Shown: piece by piece, positions 23,301 to 35,636 of the stretch
Layout: each line of letters begins with the position of its first letter
How positions within the stretch are numbered: the stretch's first letter is position 1
NCBI GenBank assembly: GCA_004154925.1
Contig: QJNS01000750.1
Span: forward strand, 1 to 64,000
Direction of reading: 5' to 3'
DNA length: 64,000 nucleotides
Source of the DNA: Monosporascus cannonballus
Lineage: Eukaryota > Ascomycota > Sordariomycetes > Xylariales
The notes under the pieces: generated by a model
Database searches by the model: none
What the model was told of the DNA's origin: nothing
What the model saw: the letters and a program-made list of their open reading frames with translations, nothing else
Program-made: the position numbers and the translations under genes

Positions 23301-25968
23301 TACGGCAAATTCGAATTTAGAAATATCCAGATTTAAACTTATTTCTTTTAAGCGGCTTAAGACCTTTTTTACCTTTTATATATAATCCTCCTTAGATTCG
23401 GAAAAAAAATAAGAATATTATTTATATATGTTAAGCAAAAAATATCGAAGTATTTCTTTAGAACCCCGTTAATATATCGTTAAAAAATCGCAGAAGCTTT
23501 GCATAAGCCAAACGATATTACTAGTTATTCGAATAAGCCGAAATATGTTCGGAATGCCGTTTTTTATTCGTCTTTTTTAATTATAATTTTATAGAACGTT
23601 ATTCGGACGTTTATTTTCGTAAATTATTTAACGTAAGAAAATAACTTTAGGGTTTTCGAAATAAGGGGTAAAAAATAAAGGTTTTTTTTAATTATTATAT
23701 TTAATGTCCGATAATCGTAATAAAAACGTAATTTTCCTCCGGAATTTTTCACAAATAAAACCGAGGCCCTTACGGGCGAATTATTTACGCGGATATATCC
23801 CTTATTCAAAAGTTCCGTTAGGACTTTCTTTAAAGTTCGTCCTTAATTATATTATATAAAAGCCCTTATAATGCTGGCATTTCTTTTTTTATTTCGTCTT
23901 TACGTAATAAGATCGTATGGTCCATTTCGGAACTGGATAAAGGTAAAACGTCGCCTAATTTTTTATCGAACAGTTTCCGAAACGCTTTTAACTTAAACGG
24001 AAGTTTTTCGTTAACCTTTACTTTTTTCTTAGGCGTTAACGCCTCATTAATATTGGCCAAAATAATTAAAAATAATTAAATTTCTCATTTGATCTTTTTA
24101 ATTTTTTTTATTTTCCGAAATTCCGCCTTAAAAATAATAATTAAAATTCTTTTCGTTTCGTAAATTATTCGTACGTTATTTTTTTAAGTTTCGTATCCTT
24201 TTTTATAAACCTTTATACGATTTATTGCGTTTACCGTCAAAAGGTATTTTTATATTATATATACGATATCGTAATACTTTATTTAAGGTTTCCTTAAAAT
24301 GTAAAAAATTATTAAGCTTATTAATAATATATACGAATATCTTAATTTTAAAACCGTTAATGTCTATTTCCATATATATTATTTCCTTAATTTTTCTTTG
24401 CCGTCGTTAGCTTTTTTTTCGAACTTTTTTTAATCCGCGTAATTTTATTAAAATACGCGGTAACCGTAGGCGTTTTATGAACGTTTTGCTTATTACGGTA
24501 AAGCATTTATATCCTTAAGTAATAAAAGTTTTTATAATTTTCTTTTAATTAATGTATATATCGGTAATAAATAAAATACCGTTTATATTTTATTTCGCAA
24601 TATTTATTTCAGCTTTAGTTATTTTTCGCTTTTAATAGGTTAATATTTAAAAGTCATTTTTTCCCCTTTTCTCTTTTGGCTTTTAAATTTTAACCCTTTA
24701 TTTTCGTACGCTTTTAACGAATTAATCCTTCCTTACGGTTTTTTGCTAACAAAAGCGGATAACGGTTCGCCCTGTAATTAGAACGTATATAACGCAAGTA
24801 AAAACCTTTCGTTTTACGGGCGTTCCGTTCCTTTTAAATTATTTATTGCGTATGCTATTCCGGCGTTAAGAGTAAAGTTTAAAGTCCTTATTTTTACCGT
24901 TTTATTACCGAAATACCCGTTATATTTATATCGTTATATAGGTTATTTTTCGTTTTGTTATTACGGCCTAATTAGATTGTTAAAAAGTATTTGTTTTTTT
25001 TGCCGTATTATTTTTTTAAGGCGTCCGGCGATTTTTATTACCTTATTTACCTATACGTTATAATTTTTAAAAAGGTCCATTAAAATTAAAATTTAAATAA
25101 ATTTTTTATTTAATGCTTTTTTTAAAAACGCAAACCTCATTTTCGTTAACCAGGTAATCCTTTTTACGTTTATTAATATTTTTTCAAATAAAAAATAAAA
25201 TAACGAAAATTTCGCTTTATTAGTTTATCTTAAATTCCAAAAATATTTAATTATTGTTTTTCTGCCGATTACTATATTATTTATATTATATTTTAAAAAA
25301 ACCGCCAGGATTATAAATATCATTTAGGTTTTTGATAATATAATAAGTAATAACCGTACGTTATATATTAATTTCGAACTTTTTATATATAGCGTAAAAC
25401 TGCTTACGAATTTCTTTTACGAAAATAACGTTTATTTCGAACTTATAAATTATAAATACGTACTATCCGCGCAATTTCCTTTTTGTTCCGTCAAACCTTT
25501 TCGGCCAAAATAACGGCTTTCGTTTAGTTCCTACTGCTAGCTCGGTTACTTAAACCGTTTTTGCAGAATAGCCTAATTACGCTTCCGATTGTTATTAAGT
25601 CGAGAAAAAGTTGGTATTCGTAAAGGTTATTGCGTTACGAATTTATAACTAAATAATAAATTTTTGCTAAATAATTAAGCCGTTTCTGAGCTATTCGGTC
25701 ATTTATATCAATTCTTTATTTGCCTTATGCTACGCTTTTATATGCTTACGGAATTAAGCTACCTTTTTTTTGTTCTTTTCGAACTGGTAACTTATACCCT
25801 GCTTTATAACCGTTATCGAATTTATTAGGGTTTCCGTTATAACGCTAAATACCCTTTATAACTCTGGGTCGATAAGGGCCCTTTGTTGGGCCCCGTAAAA
25901 AACGTTCGAAAATCCTGATATTTGATCCCGAACATCTTCTGCTCTGCTAAATAATAAGCTAGAAAATA

Positions 25969-26155
25969 TATAAAAGGCTTCACCTAAACGGTCTGCCATC
26001 GGTTGCCAATAAAAGTTTATTTTCTAACTAAAAAAAAAGGAAAGAAAAACGAAAATACAGTTGTATGTATTCGCATATAAAGCGTTACGCTAATGCTGCT
26101 TAGTACCGGTATTTGTCCGGTGCTCCATAATAGGGCTCTATACAGCCCCATTACA
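25969..26155 (-). repeat. Element B, 5' LTR
   Basis: Starts TATAAAAGGCTTCACC and ends CAGCCCCATTACA. It differs from the 3' LTR mainly by C/T and G/A changes. Confidence 0.85.
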
Positions 26156-27651
26156 TAAGTTAAAAATATATATCGTAAACCTTAAGTCCAAAATAATTGA
26201 ATTTCTTAAAAGATAAAACAAAATACTTATAGCGTTACGTTAATCAGTAATTAAAAAGCATACCAGTATTCGTCGTACTCCTTTTAAAAGTTAATTTATC
26301 TTTTGTGCAATAAGTTTTTCCATAATTTTCGATAAACGGTCGATTTTTTCTTTTAAAAACTAATCGGCGGAAATTTATCCTTAGATATATACTACTACCT
26401 TATCGTTAAAACGGAAACTTTCTAGAGCTTTTCTAAGAAATACATAATAGCAATTAGATAACGTATAGTAACTAATTAAGTACGTTTTATAACGGGTGCC
26501 TTGTACGTTTAATTCCTGACGTTTTCGTTTATTACCGCTTCGGTCCGTATAGGAACCTTTACGGTTACCTCGTTTTGGCCTACGGCTTAAGGTCCTTTCT
26601 CGCAGTTAAAAATTAGTATTCTTGAGATTTTCCTAATTAAAATCGTTTTGATTAAAGGAGTTTATAGGCATTTCGTAAAACGTTAAAAACGCTACCTTAA
26701 TATTTCGTAATATAAATATGAGATAGGCCATAGTTCAATAATCCAAAAAATTAACTGCCGCTTTTTGGAAATTAATCGTACCGTTATCGATCTCGGCCTT
26801 TTTTACTATCTGGAAAGTAATAATCTATATCCAAACTATAGGGGCTAATACTGTACATAAATCGTTAACCTATACAATTATCGTTTTCGTTTTTAGAATA
26901 CTATGTCGTTATCTTAAAGATATAATCTTTTATTATTTTACGATTTATTCGTTAAACTTTTTGTTAAATTTTAAAATTTATTTTAACGTTTCGCGATATT
27001 TTCGTTAAATATTAATTAAGAACCTATTATCCTATATTTTGCCGGATTCGCCCAGGCTGGCGTATTATTTTCGTAAGTTTTTTCCTAGAAAAAAATTGGT
27101 TTTTTTTAATTGCTAGAAATACCGATTTTAAAACTTATTTCGTAAGGTCATTAATGCTTTTACAGAAGGTATCGTATTTCTGATCTTTGTAAATATACGC
27201 CGTAAAGTCCTAATTATAAGCTTATTTGCCTTCGGTCGTTATCTTAAAGGCATTCGTTAGGTAACTGGTATAATTAACTTTTTCGATAGCTTTTCCGGAA
27301 AATATAAATATAAATGAAAAACCGCTTAAGGTATTAGTTTATATCATATAGCAGATTCGTCTCTTTAAGTAAAACATTATATTAGATTCTGTAAATTTAA
27401 TAAATTACTAAAAATTTTAATTAAAATCGATACAATTCCAAATATCGAACGTATATATTTTAAATTGGAATTCGCCTTTAAAACGATCCCAATCCTTAGG
27501 TCCCTTGTAAATAACGGAGGACGTTAACGATACGGTTACCATTATTATTATTGGCGTATTTCGATAATTATAACTAATATATAGCTTATATCGTTTCAGT
27601 AGCAGCTAATTAATTAATATATGCTTTAATTAAGCGAATAAAACTTTTAAT

Positions 27652-27814
27652 TATTAGATATAAGGGATATCAATTATATATATATTAATCATTCGTTGCA
27701 AGTGCTCTAAAACGCGCACTGCACTTTAAGGTGATCTAGTCCCGGAACATATATGTTCCGATCAGAGAGAATCTTCCGTATATGAAGTGCTAGAGCACCC
27801 TCTGCTAGCTGACA
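27652..27814 (-). repeat. Copia copy 1, 5' LTR
   Basis: Same length as its partner. Its plus-strand start is TATTAG where the partner has TGTCAG, which fits RIP transitions, and it ends CTAGCTGACA. Confidence 0.85.
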
Positions 27815-28757
27815 ACTATTACCTAAATACCTTTTGCCGTTACGTAACTCCAAGCCAGAATTAAGAAATTCGAAAAGCAAGTTTAATAATTCGCGAAGCA
27901 AATAATAACCACCTCGATTCGAATTATCGTACTTAAGCACAAAGTCAAAAAGCTTTAATTTTATAATAAAAAAAAGCGTTCAAAATCTTTTTATTTAGAT
28001 ACGAATATATTTTCGTTTTTAAGATTTAGACGAACTTATAAACAGAATTCTTGCTATAATAACTTTCCTTAGAGGAGATGCTTTGGACTGGTTTGAGCCA
28101 GTTATAAGGAATTACCTGGAAAACGTTAAGGTCGATCAAAAAAAGTTATCTAAATTCTTTACTCTAACTATATAAACTTCGAAAAGAAATTAAAGGCTGA
28201 TTTCGGAAATCTCGACGAAAAACGAACGACAACCTAGCAGATTTTGCGTTCATAGCAAAAGAGATTTACTTCGAAATACATTATCAATTTCAGGAGCCTT
28301 ATGGCTAAAACAAGATAAAGCAATAATAAAAGCGATAATCTGATCGGGATATGTTATAATGAATTAAAAGATAATATTAAAAATAAGATTATCAAATTTT
28401 TAAAACCTAAAATCTTAAACCGATATATTACTGAAATTGTTAAAATTAATAATAAGTTATAGGAATAACGTATGAAAAAAAAAGAAAATACATTCTAAGA
28501 TATGAAGGTTAGTCGGCCAATCAAGAAAAGAAACGCGATATATCATCTATATCCCATGGTACCGTACCAGGACCTATAGAATTAAGGACCACCTATAGAA
28601 AAAACTGGAACCAGGTCAAATGCTTTAATTATAACAAAATAAAACACAAGACAGCATAGTGCAAGGCATTTAAAAGACCTCGTCAAAATAACTGGAAACC
28701 AATACCCGAAAAACAATTTAAAGAAAAAAAAACCGAAAATAAATCCATTAATATAAT

Positions 28758-28964
28758 TGTAAAATAATAGACAACTATAAGCTAAGGTGAGGTGATCTCC
28801 GAACAATCGCAAAGCAAATTCTAAAAAATAAATATATTAGGTTACTTCTATCTGGCATTTCCTATTAGCTGCCAGATGATAGATTTATATTAATAAGTAG
28901 ATCGGTGGCTGATCGGTAATTAGTCGGTTATTAGCTTTATCTTTATAAGCGCTGTATTTTTGTA
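28758..28964 (-). repeat. Family-X LTR of X'
   Basis: About 207 bp, the reverse complement of the X LTR, with the ATTAGGTTACTTCTATCTGG and TTAGCTGCCAGATGATAG blocks; it ends GCTGTATTTTTGTA. Confidence 0.75.
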
Positions 28965-31900
28965 ATTATTTTCTTTTCTTAAGCTGTTAATCCTTAATAA
29001 TATTATTATCAATTTAATATAACCCGTTTCGCAAATTTAATTACATACATTTGTCGATAATTCTTTATTATAAATACGCAAGTTATATTATATTATAAAT
29101 GGTTGCCGTAATAATTAATACGCATTATATTACGTAATTAATTATGTTTCGCCCAGTTTTTTATTATAATCCGTTTTCTAACCTTATCTTATTTATCGTT
29201 TTTTCTTTTTCTTTTTGTATCCATATTTCTATTGCTTTTACATATACGTTTTATTCGGTTTCTCGTCTTTTTTATTCTTATTTCGCCTTTTCCGTTTGTT
29301 TTGCATATAATTTCCGTTCTTTCTCCGTTCGCTATATTTCTTTTTCGTAAAAAGTTCTACAAGAAATAATACTCTAATATTAATAATAACTGGGATTATT
29401 TCCAATATTATCCCTTCAACATCGACGATAAAATAAACATTAATCGTACTACGGGCAACAAGAAACTATATTATATTTATATAATATAATATTATTTCGA
29501 TTATCGTACGATTTACGTTTAAGCTTCAGGTGTCTTAAATTACGTTGTAATTAATTATTATTATAAAATATTTCGCGCACTAAATAAATATTTCTAATAT
29601 TATTAATATTGCCGTTTAATATTTATTCAGATTCCGATCGTCCCTAAAAATACCGCTCGAACGATTTTTTAATTCGATATTAATAATTAGGAATTAATTA
29701 ACAAATTTCAAAAGATTCGTATTCTAAATACTTAATACGAATATTTTAACGTAATTATAATTGGTTATCGATTTGACGTTTTTTACGAAACCAAATTCGC
29801 CTTTAGCGCAATTATTACTAAGAAATATCGTTTTTTAATATAACAGAAATCAATTTTCAATCGATTATTATAATTATAAAAATTTAATTTTAAGTTCGTT
29901 TTATAAGTTTGTAAATTTAAATCCTTTTTATAAATATTATAATCCTTTTCTTATTATTCCGCAATTAATTTCCGATTAAGCGTAATTTTAAGATACCCCT
30001 ATAAATAAAGCGACTTTCGAAAGCCGTTATGCCGTTACGCTCCCCGCTTACGAACATTTTCTGCCCGCCTTTTAACACCTCGACAAAGTTCTAATACTTA
30101 TTAATAACCATAATTAAAAAACGGTTTTACTTAGCAAAGTTATTATCAATCTTAAATACGTTAAACGCTTTAAAAACGATGTCTTATTTCTAACTAATAA
30201 CAAACTGTATTTCGATTATTTAGGCTATATCTTTTGTAAGGAATAAAACATTTTTAAATTTTTCCGAGTTTTGCGCCTGGCAAATTTAATAAATATACCC
30301 GCCTTTTGCCGTTATATAGTTTTCGATCGTTTTTCGATATTTCTATATTAATTTCCCTTAATACGCTTATTAAAAGCTAATTAACGTAAACATTAATAAT
30401 TAAATACAAAATCCTATTTTTTATATCGTTTATTGGTTTCCGACCGATATATAACAAAATAACTATTTGCTAAAAAATTAAAAACAATTATAAAATTAAA
30501 TAATATGTCAATATTAAAATTTTAATTTTACTTAAAATTATTTTCTATAATTTCATAATTATTTAACGATCGATTTTCGATAAAACTATTATTATTTTAC
30601 GATCTTTAGATCGTCTTATTTCTTATATACGTATTTAATTTTCTTTTTATAATGCTATAACATTTTAAATACATATTTAAAATACTTTTAGGGATTTTAC
30701 GTATTATGTTTGGCGGACTAACCTTTCCATTTAATCAAATATTTGTATTATCCCCGATTATCTTAATAACAGACGATATCCTTTACCATTTATTCTTCTT
30801 ATTCCTTTATTAGGTCCGGTAACGTTATCTAAATATCGTCCGGTTTCCGGTTATTTTACGGTTCTAACAAAGATACTAAAATTAGATTATGTATTCTTTA
30901 ATATTTAATAAAACAATTTACTTTATATGCTTAAAAACCGATTTGCTTCTTAATCGTAATCTAAATATAAATAAATATAATTTTTTTATTGTTAAATTTA
31001 AAGTTCTTAATCGATAAATCTATATATTATTTTAATTAGAATTCAATAGGTAAATAGCGTTAATTATAATATTTCTTTTAAATTACAGTTATTTTCTTTT
31101 AATATTTATATATTATTCGACGAATAGCTGTTATTTTTTTTGAAACGTTCCTTAATTCCTTATGCGTATTCGTTAAAGTTTTATAAAAAATATTTTGCTA
31201 TTTTTGAATAATATCCATATAATATTTCGAACGTAAAACGGCTGGTAAATACATTTCGCATATTATTATATACGAATTCTATATTTTATAATAACTTTAT
31301 TTAATTATTTTGATATTTATTAACATAATTACGGATATAATATTTTAGTACTTAATAAATACGTTTTATTTGCTCATTAATCTGCAAATAATAAGTAATC
31401 GATATTTGCCGCTTTATTTTCTACTTTTCACAAAATTCCGCCTAAAATTAATTCGTTAATAATTCCGGTTAGTATACCGAATTTATATTTGACCTTATCG
31501 TATGTATTCGAGATAATTCGGTTACAATTAATGTTTTAACCGTAAAAAAATAGTTTTAATTTCGTAAAGTAATTAACGATCACCAGGATTACGCTATATT
31601 TTAATTCGTTTAAATCTGGACTTTTAGAAAACCCTATAAAAATTTAATAAGATTTCTTAAAAAGGTTATTTAAGTAACAGCAAAACTATAATTATCTATA
31701 TAATTTGTAGCATAATTTATTATGCCATAATAGTTCGAATATTGCTTAATATATTTTCGAATATTGTTCGTTTTATTTTTCTAATAAAAGTTTTTAATTA
31801 TTAGTTCCAGTATATAGATATGTCTTATATATCTTATCTTTTGAGTATTATAATGCTAATTAATTAACTATTTTCGTAAAATATCTTATAACGAAATTAC

Positions 31901-32745
31901 GAATTTATTTCGATAATATAAAACCTTATTTAAATCTAAGAAATATATTTTTTATTCCGGCTTAACATCTAGCTATCCGTATTAATTCTATAATATTTAA
32001 ATTTTTAATCTGCAATTTTCGAACTTAGTTATAAAACTGTTGAAAAGTTTTCGGTTATAATGCCGTTTTGTTTTTAGTTAGTTTTTTCATTAAAAAAACG
32101 TAAAATATACTAATTATAAATAATATCCTTAATACTAATTTTATACTTCTTAAATTTCTCGGAATCTAATCGAAATACTATTATAATTTACGGTTATTAT
32201 TATTTAACAGTTAATGGTATTATTATTATAATTTGCGTTTGCATTATTTTCTGCAAATAATAAATTCGGCAAATATATAATTTCGTATTTTTTCTTTTTT
32301 TTCGAAAACTTTTTATAATTATATAACAAAAGTTCTCCGCTTTTTTTACGCGAATAATAATTACCTAAATTTTTGTTACTTAAAATCTATTTGAAAATTT
32401 TATAGTAAACGAAGTTTACGTTATATTTATAAAGCGTTTTGCTTTTTTATAAAACTTTAAATTACGCTATATATTACAACCGTTTTTCGTACATTTTTCG
32501 ACATATTATTCGTAAATTCGAATTTTTTGAATAACGTAAGAATTATATTTCTATATGTAATTTCCCTTAATATATAATCCAAGCGTTTATATAATTTATC
32601 CGGCAAATTAATAATACCCGGTCGGTATTAAATTTTTAAATCAAATTACGTAAGGCAATAAATTTATTAAGTTAATCTTTTTTTAAGGTTACGTACCGGC
32701 GTTTTTATTATATTTCTTAATATTATATAACGGTAAATATTAAGA
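28758..32745 (-). mobile_element. Ty3 family-X element X', 5'-truncated
   Basis: Starts with a family-X LTR in reverse orientation (28758-28964), then runs antiparallel and collinear with X: 29440-29620 matches 53040-53180, 30760-30860 matches 51780-51850, 31900-32060 matches 50560-50700, and 32530-32740 matches 49900-50040. It stops near 32745, so gag, protease and most of RT are absent and no second LTR is seen. All frames are broken by stops and the sequence is highly AT-rich. Confidence 0.7.
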
Positions 32746-33179
32746 AATCTTTTTTTATACCCTTAAGATATTACGGCTAATAAAAAGTTAAAAAATTTAA
32801 GTTTCGAAAAAGGAAAAATAATTTTTTTTGTTATAAAAAACATTTAAGTAAAACGACCTAATAAAAAATTCGATTTCAAATATATCGGTCTATGTAAAAT
32901 CTCCAAAAAATCTTAGAAAATAATTATTAATTAAAACTTTTATTAAAAATTAAATTATATTAAACCTTTTACGTTTTCGTATTTGAATTAATAACAAATG
33001 CCGTTAAAGTATATATGGCATAAAATAATATAAAAATAAAAAGTAAATAAATATACGAAATAGAAAAAGTTCTTAACATACGGAAATAAAACGGATTTAC
33101 CTAATACTTAATCAAATAAAAAAATATTTAAATTTCGAAAATACTTAAAAACTAGCCAAAAATTGTATTAACGCTTAAC

Positions 33180-33760
33180 GCTTATTAAAAAAATTTTATT
33201 AATAACGTTATAGTTAATAAGGTTAAAAGTTCCTTAATCGGTAAACAATTAATCGATAAAATCAAGATTAAGCCAGTGGAAAAAAACTACACTTTTGCTA
33301 ATATGGCCTGGGCGATTTTTAATTTGACCCGTTTTTCTTAACGCTTTAATTCCTCCAGGTCTTCTAGGTTATTTATGCTATAAGATATAATTTTTATCAT
33401 TTTTTTATATTATATCTTTTTCTCTTTCCAAATAGAATAAAATAAACCTTAATAAATTTTTCGGTTTCCACAACGGCTTTTAATCTTTTTTTAATTTACG
33501 ATATTAAATAATAATCTTTTATAACTGTTTTAAATTAAGATTAGGTACGTTATAATTAATATGTTAACAACGAACATACAAAACATAACGGAAAAATGGT
33601 TTTTGGATAATTTGTATTTAGATTTTTATCGTTCGTAATAAAAATAAAATGTTATTTAACGAGAATTAGCCGACAAAATAACGGCTAATAACGAATTACG
33701 TTATATAATTTTTAGCTTAAAAAAGGCTTAATATATTTTTAACGTAAAAAATCATTATAA
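33180..33760 (-). pseudogene. Antisense ORF remnant in element A'
   Basis: On the strand opposite gag-pol, between the pol end and the 3' LTR, a decayed frame contains NLEDLEELKR, a stop, then EKRVKLKIAQAILAKV (near 33240-33340). It aligns in place and sense with the antisense frames of element A (45438-46058) and element Z (58523-59138). The boundaries are approximate. No function is known; the C-terminal part is charged and helix-like. Confidence 0.45.
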
Positions 33761-33813
33761 AATAAATATTTATAAATTTATTTTTAAGACGAAAACTTTA
33801 GAAAAAAAAATCG

Positions 33814-34230
33814 TATTATAACTTAATCCGGTTAATACGACTAAAAATAATTTAAAAAATAAAAATATTCCAGGGTTACGAAATTACGAAAATCGTCAAC
33901 GAATCCAGCAAATCTTAAATCGCGAAAATCGCTGGCAAATTCAGCAAATTTTAAATTGCGAGGATTATTAGCAAATGCAGCAAATTATAAAATAACAAAA
34001 ATAAACAGAAAATATATAAATACGTTCGTTTTTATAATTTAAATAACTTTAACTTATAATACTTATCAATATTAATCGTTTGTAATAAGGTATCGTTACC
34101 TAAGGCATTTTTGGTATTACGAGACATAATACGTTACTGCATTTACTGCTTAGATTCCCACGATATTTCTGCTAACATAAACCCGTACGACTAAGGTTTA
34201 ATAGTTGGTTAAACCCCCTAGCTCGTCACA
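33814..34230 (+). repeat. 3' LTR of element A' with 36-bp tandem repeats
   Basis: Starts TATTATAACTTAATCC (the family start is TGTTATGACC) and ends CCCTAGCTCGTCACA, about 417 bp. Three degenerate 36-bp units lie at 33888-33995 (core CCAGCAAATCTTAAATCGC). The right half matches the other family-A LTRs. Confidence 0.75.
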
Positions 34231-34336
34231 CACAGCTAGTCCTTATAAGGTGGATTAAAGTGTTCAAACTCCAATTGAGGTTTGAAATTGCTGACCTTTG
34301 GGTATTGTGGCTAGCGTTGCACCCTCGTTATCTTAC
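34231..34336 (+). repeat. Left LTR of element Y
   Basis: Lacks the first bases and abuts the A' 3' LTR. It contains CTAGTCCTTATAAGGTGGAT, the inverted repeat CAAACTCCAATTGAGGTTTG and the end CTCGTTATCTTACA. Confidence 0.75.
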
Positions 34337-34560
34337 AATTATTCCAAACCCCAATTAGGTGCATCAGCCAGTTCGGCGCCACTTCGGCGACATACCGGAG
34401 GCAGGGTTCGATTCCTATAGGGGCGGCTGCAGGCTAAAAAAAAAGCCAGAAGGCAGACTGAAAAGATTCCAACCGCTGGCGCTCGGCGGGTGGTCGGCGC
34501 GAAGGGTCCGACCGCGCTATGTGCTCACAGGGCGCAGTAAAGCCTTGGGGGTTCGATACC
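34337..34560. other. Internal part of element Y, GC-rich island with B-box-like motifs
   Basis: This stretch is much richer in G and C than its surroundings. It contains GGGTTCGATTCC (about 34404-34415), a perfect match to the Pol III B-box core, preceded about 40 bp upstream by AGCCAGTTCGG, which resembles an A box. A second GGGTTCGATACC ends at 34560, exactly at the copia insertion point. No complete tRNA cloverleaf could be folded by eye, so no tRNA is called. Confidence 0.4.
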
Positions 34561-34719
34561 TGTCAGATATAGGGGATATCAGTTGTTGTATTCAGCTAAT
34601 TGCGTGCGTTCTCGCAACGCGTACCACTTTTGTATAACTTAGCAACGGAGTATACATATTCCGATCAGAAGGTGACCTTTCCGTATTTGGTGTGCTATAG
34701 CACACCTGGCTAGCTGATA
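34561..34719 (-). repeat. Copia copy 2, 3' LTR
   Basis: Starts TGTCAGATATAGGGG and ends TAGCTGATA. It contains the perfect 18-bp palindrome GGTGTGCTATAGCACACC and AAGGTGACCTT. Confidence 0.85.
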
Positions 34720-35390
34720 TACCCCCTTAACGCCTTAAAGCATTCAGGACGTTAATTATTATTTTTCACCACTTCCTAAAGCTGCAGCTATTTATTCCAC
34801 CTTTCGTCCAGCGATTAAATCCTTTTAATTAATTAAATCCTCCTTTAAAATCACCCGTAAAATATTCCTCCGCCGTTCGAAAACTTCCGTAATATCTATC
34901 AGTCCTAGCTGCTTTTTAAAATGCCTAAAGGCTTTTCGTAATAAGGCTTTTTTAATCTATTTGTTAACATATTACCCGTAAGTATATAATCTACTTTAAT
35001 TAGGTCCTTCTTTATTATTTTTCGTAGCCAGTAATTATATATATTAACATATCATAATTTCGTTACAAAAACGACGATTTTTGGGTTAATTAACTATGTA
35101 GTTTGCAAATTATTATACTATATATTTAACGGTTCTCTTTTTAAATTAACTCCTAACTTTATAATTAATCGAAAAATAAAAAGGATTTTTTTAACGACTT
35201 ACCTAAAAAATAATAATTCTGTTGCGGTAATAAAAATAATTATTATAATTTACTTATTTACGTTTTATCCGATTATTCTTTTAAATAATTTTATAATATA
35301 TATTTAGGAATTTTTTCTGTCGATAATATTATCTGTAAAAAAAACGTTATTTTATATATCTATCGAATCCTTATTATCAAATTACAAAAC

Positions 35391-35636
35391 CTATATTTTA
35401 ATATCGATTAAGTATAATATCATTCGATTAACCGTTTCGCAATATGCGGTATTAAGGTTTAAGTTAAATCGTATTAATCGGGATACGGTAAAAGATATAT
35501 CGGGTCGGATATTAATCGCTACATACAAAATCGAACCTATTTTTTTAAAGTATTTATGAATTAAATTTAAATTAATTAAATTAAGATTAAATAATAACTT
35601 AACGGTAATTATCAGCATATTTAAAATTTTATTCAA
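35391..35636 (-). pseudogene. Copia RT/RNase H fragment
   Basis: An 81-codon open stretch of copia copy 2. It carries the conserved copia block G-S-L-x-Y, here GSILYVAINIRPDISFTVSR, and LIRFNLN. It is the last surviving open piece of that polyprotein and lacks start, catalytic RT boxes and flanking domains. Confidence 0.75.

Larger units (their letters stand above)
20115..26155 (-). mobile_element. Ty3/gypsy retrotransposon B, inserted in copia copy 1
   Basis: LTRs of 187-188 bp (20115-20302 and 25969-26155) flank a 6.0-kb element. A perfect 5-bp target duplication TAAGT lies at 20110-20114 and 26156-26160. A purine-rich tract on the coding strand (GGGAAAGGTAGGGGA) lies just inside the left LTR, as expected for the 3' end of a minus-strand element. 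Coding traces on the minus strand are the RT fingers at 23624-23809 (GGKLRFYYDYRTLN; the family has CVDYR), the RT/RNase H connection at 23067-23249 (FKGIRNFLGFANFYRNFI), the stretch before RT at 23866-24060, and a basic C-terminal pol fragment at 20859-21047. The catalytic YxDD box reads YINN at about 23403-23429. Gag lies to the right (about 24500-25900) but is decayed. Confidence 0.85.
16265..27814 (-). mobile_element. Ty1/copia-type retrotransposon, copy 1, interrupted by element B
   Basis: Two 163-bp LTRs in the same orientation (16265-16427 and 27652-27814) bound about 5.5 kb of own sequence once element B is removed. Left and right flanks ACTAA and ACTAT are a near match for a 5-bp duplication. 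The coding strand is minus: traces of a zinc-finger integrase (TIECQIYSKAKVKRLIR) occur near 19560-19620, RT/RNase H near 17090-17330 collinear with copia copy 2, and gag-side sequence at 26160-27650. All frames are full of stops, and C-to-T/G-to-A changes dominate. On both sides of element B the sequence aligns collinearly with copy 2 around 38410-38470. Confidence 0.8.
27815..34230 (+). mobile_element. Ty3 family-A element A', 5'-damaged and interrupted by X'
   Basis: The left part (27815-28757) carries gag on the plus strand: RGDALDWFEPVIRNYLENV near 28068-28120 and a zinc-knuckle trace at 28621-28662 (CFNYNKIKHKTA, stop, C; the second Cys is Tyr). The right part (about 32746-34230) matches the pol end of element A (45030-45300: IKTK/R-P-KKLDFKYIG-type block) and ends in a 3' LTR. 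Between them lies a truncated family-X element in reverse orientation. The middle of pol and the 5' LTR are missing, so the unit is a composite left by insertion and deletion. It directly abuts the right LTR of copia copy 1 on the left. Confidence 0.65.

Noticed and set aside
29144..29350. Hydrophobic 68-codon plus-strand frame
   Set aside because: It is antisense to the Asn/Lys-rich 3' region of the reversed element X'; the hydrophobic character comes from T-rich sequence.
34359..34637. A 92-codon frame in the GC-rich island, and a possible tRNA at about 34366-34420
   Set aside because: The frame runs across the Y interior into a copia LTR, and no full cloverleaf with paired acceptor and T stems could be drawn.
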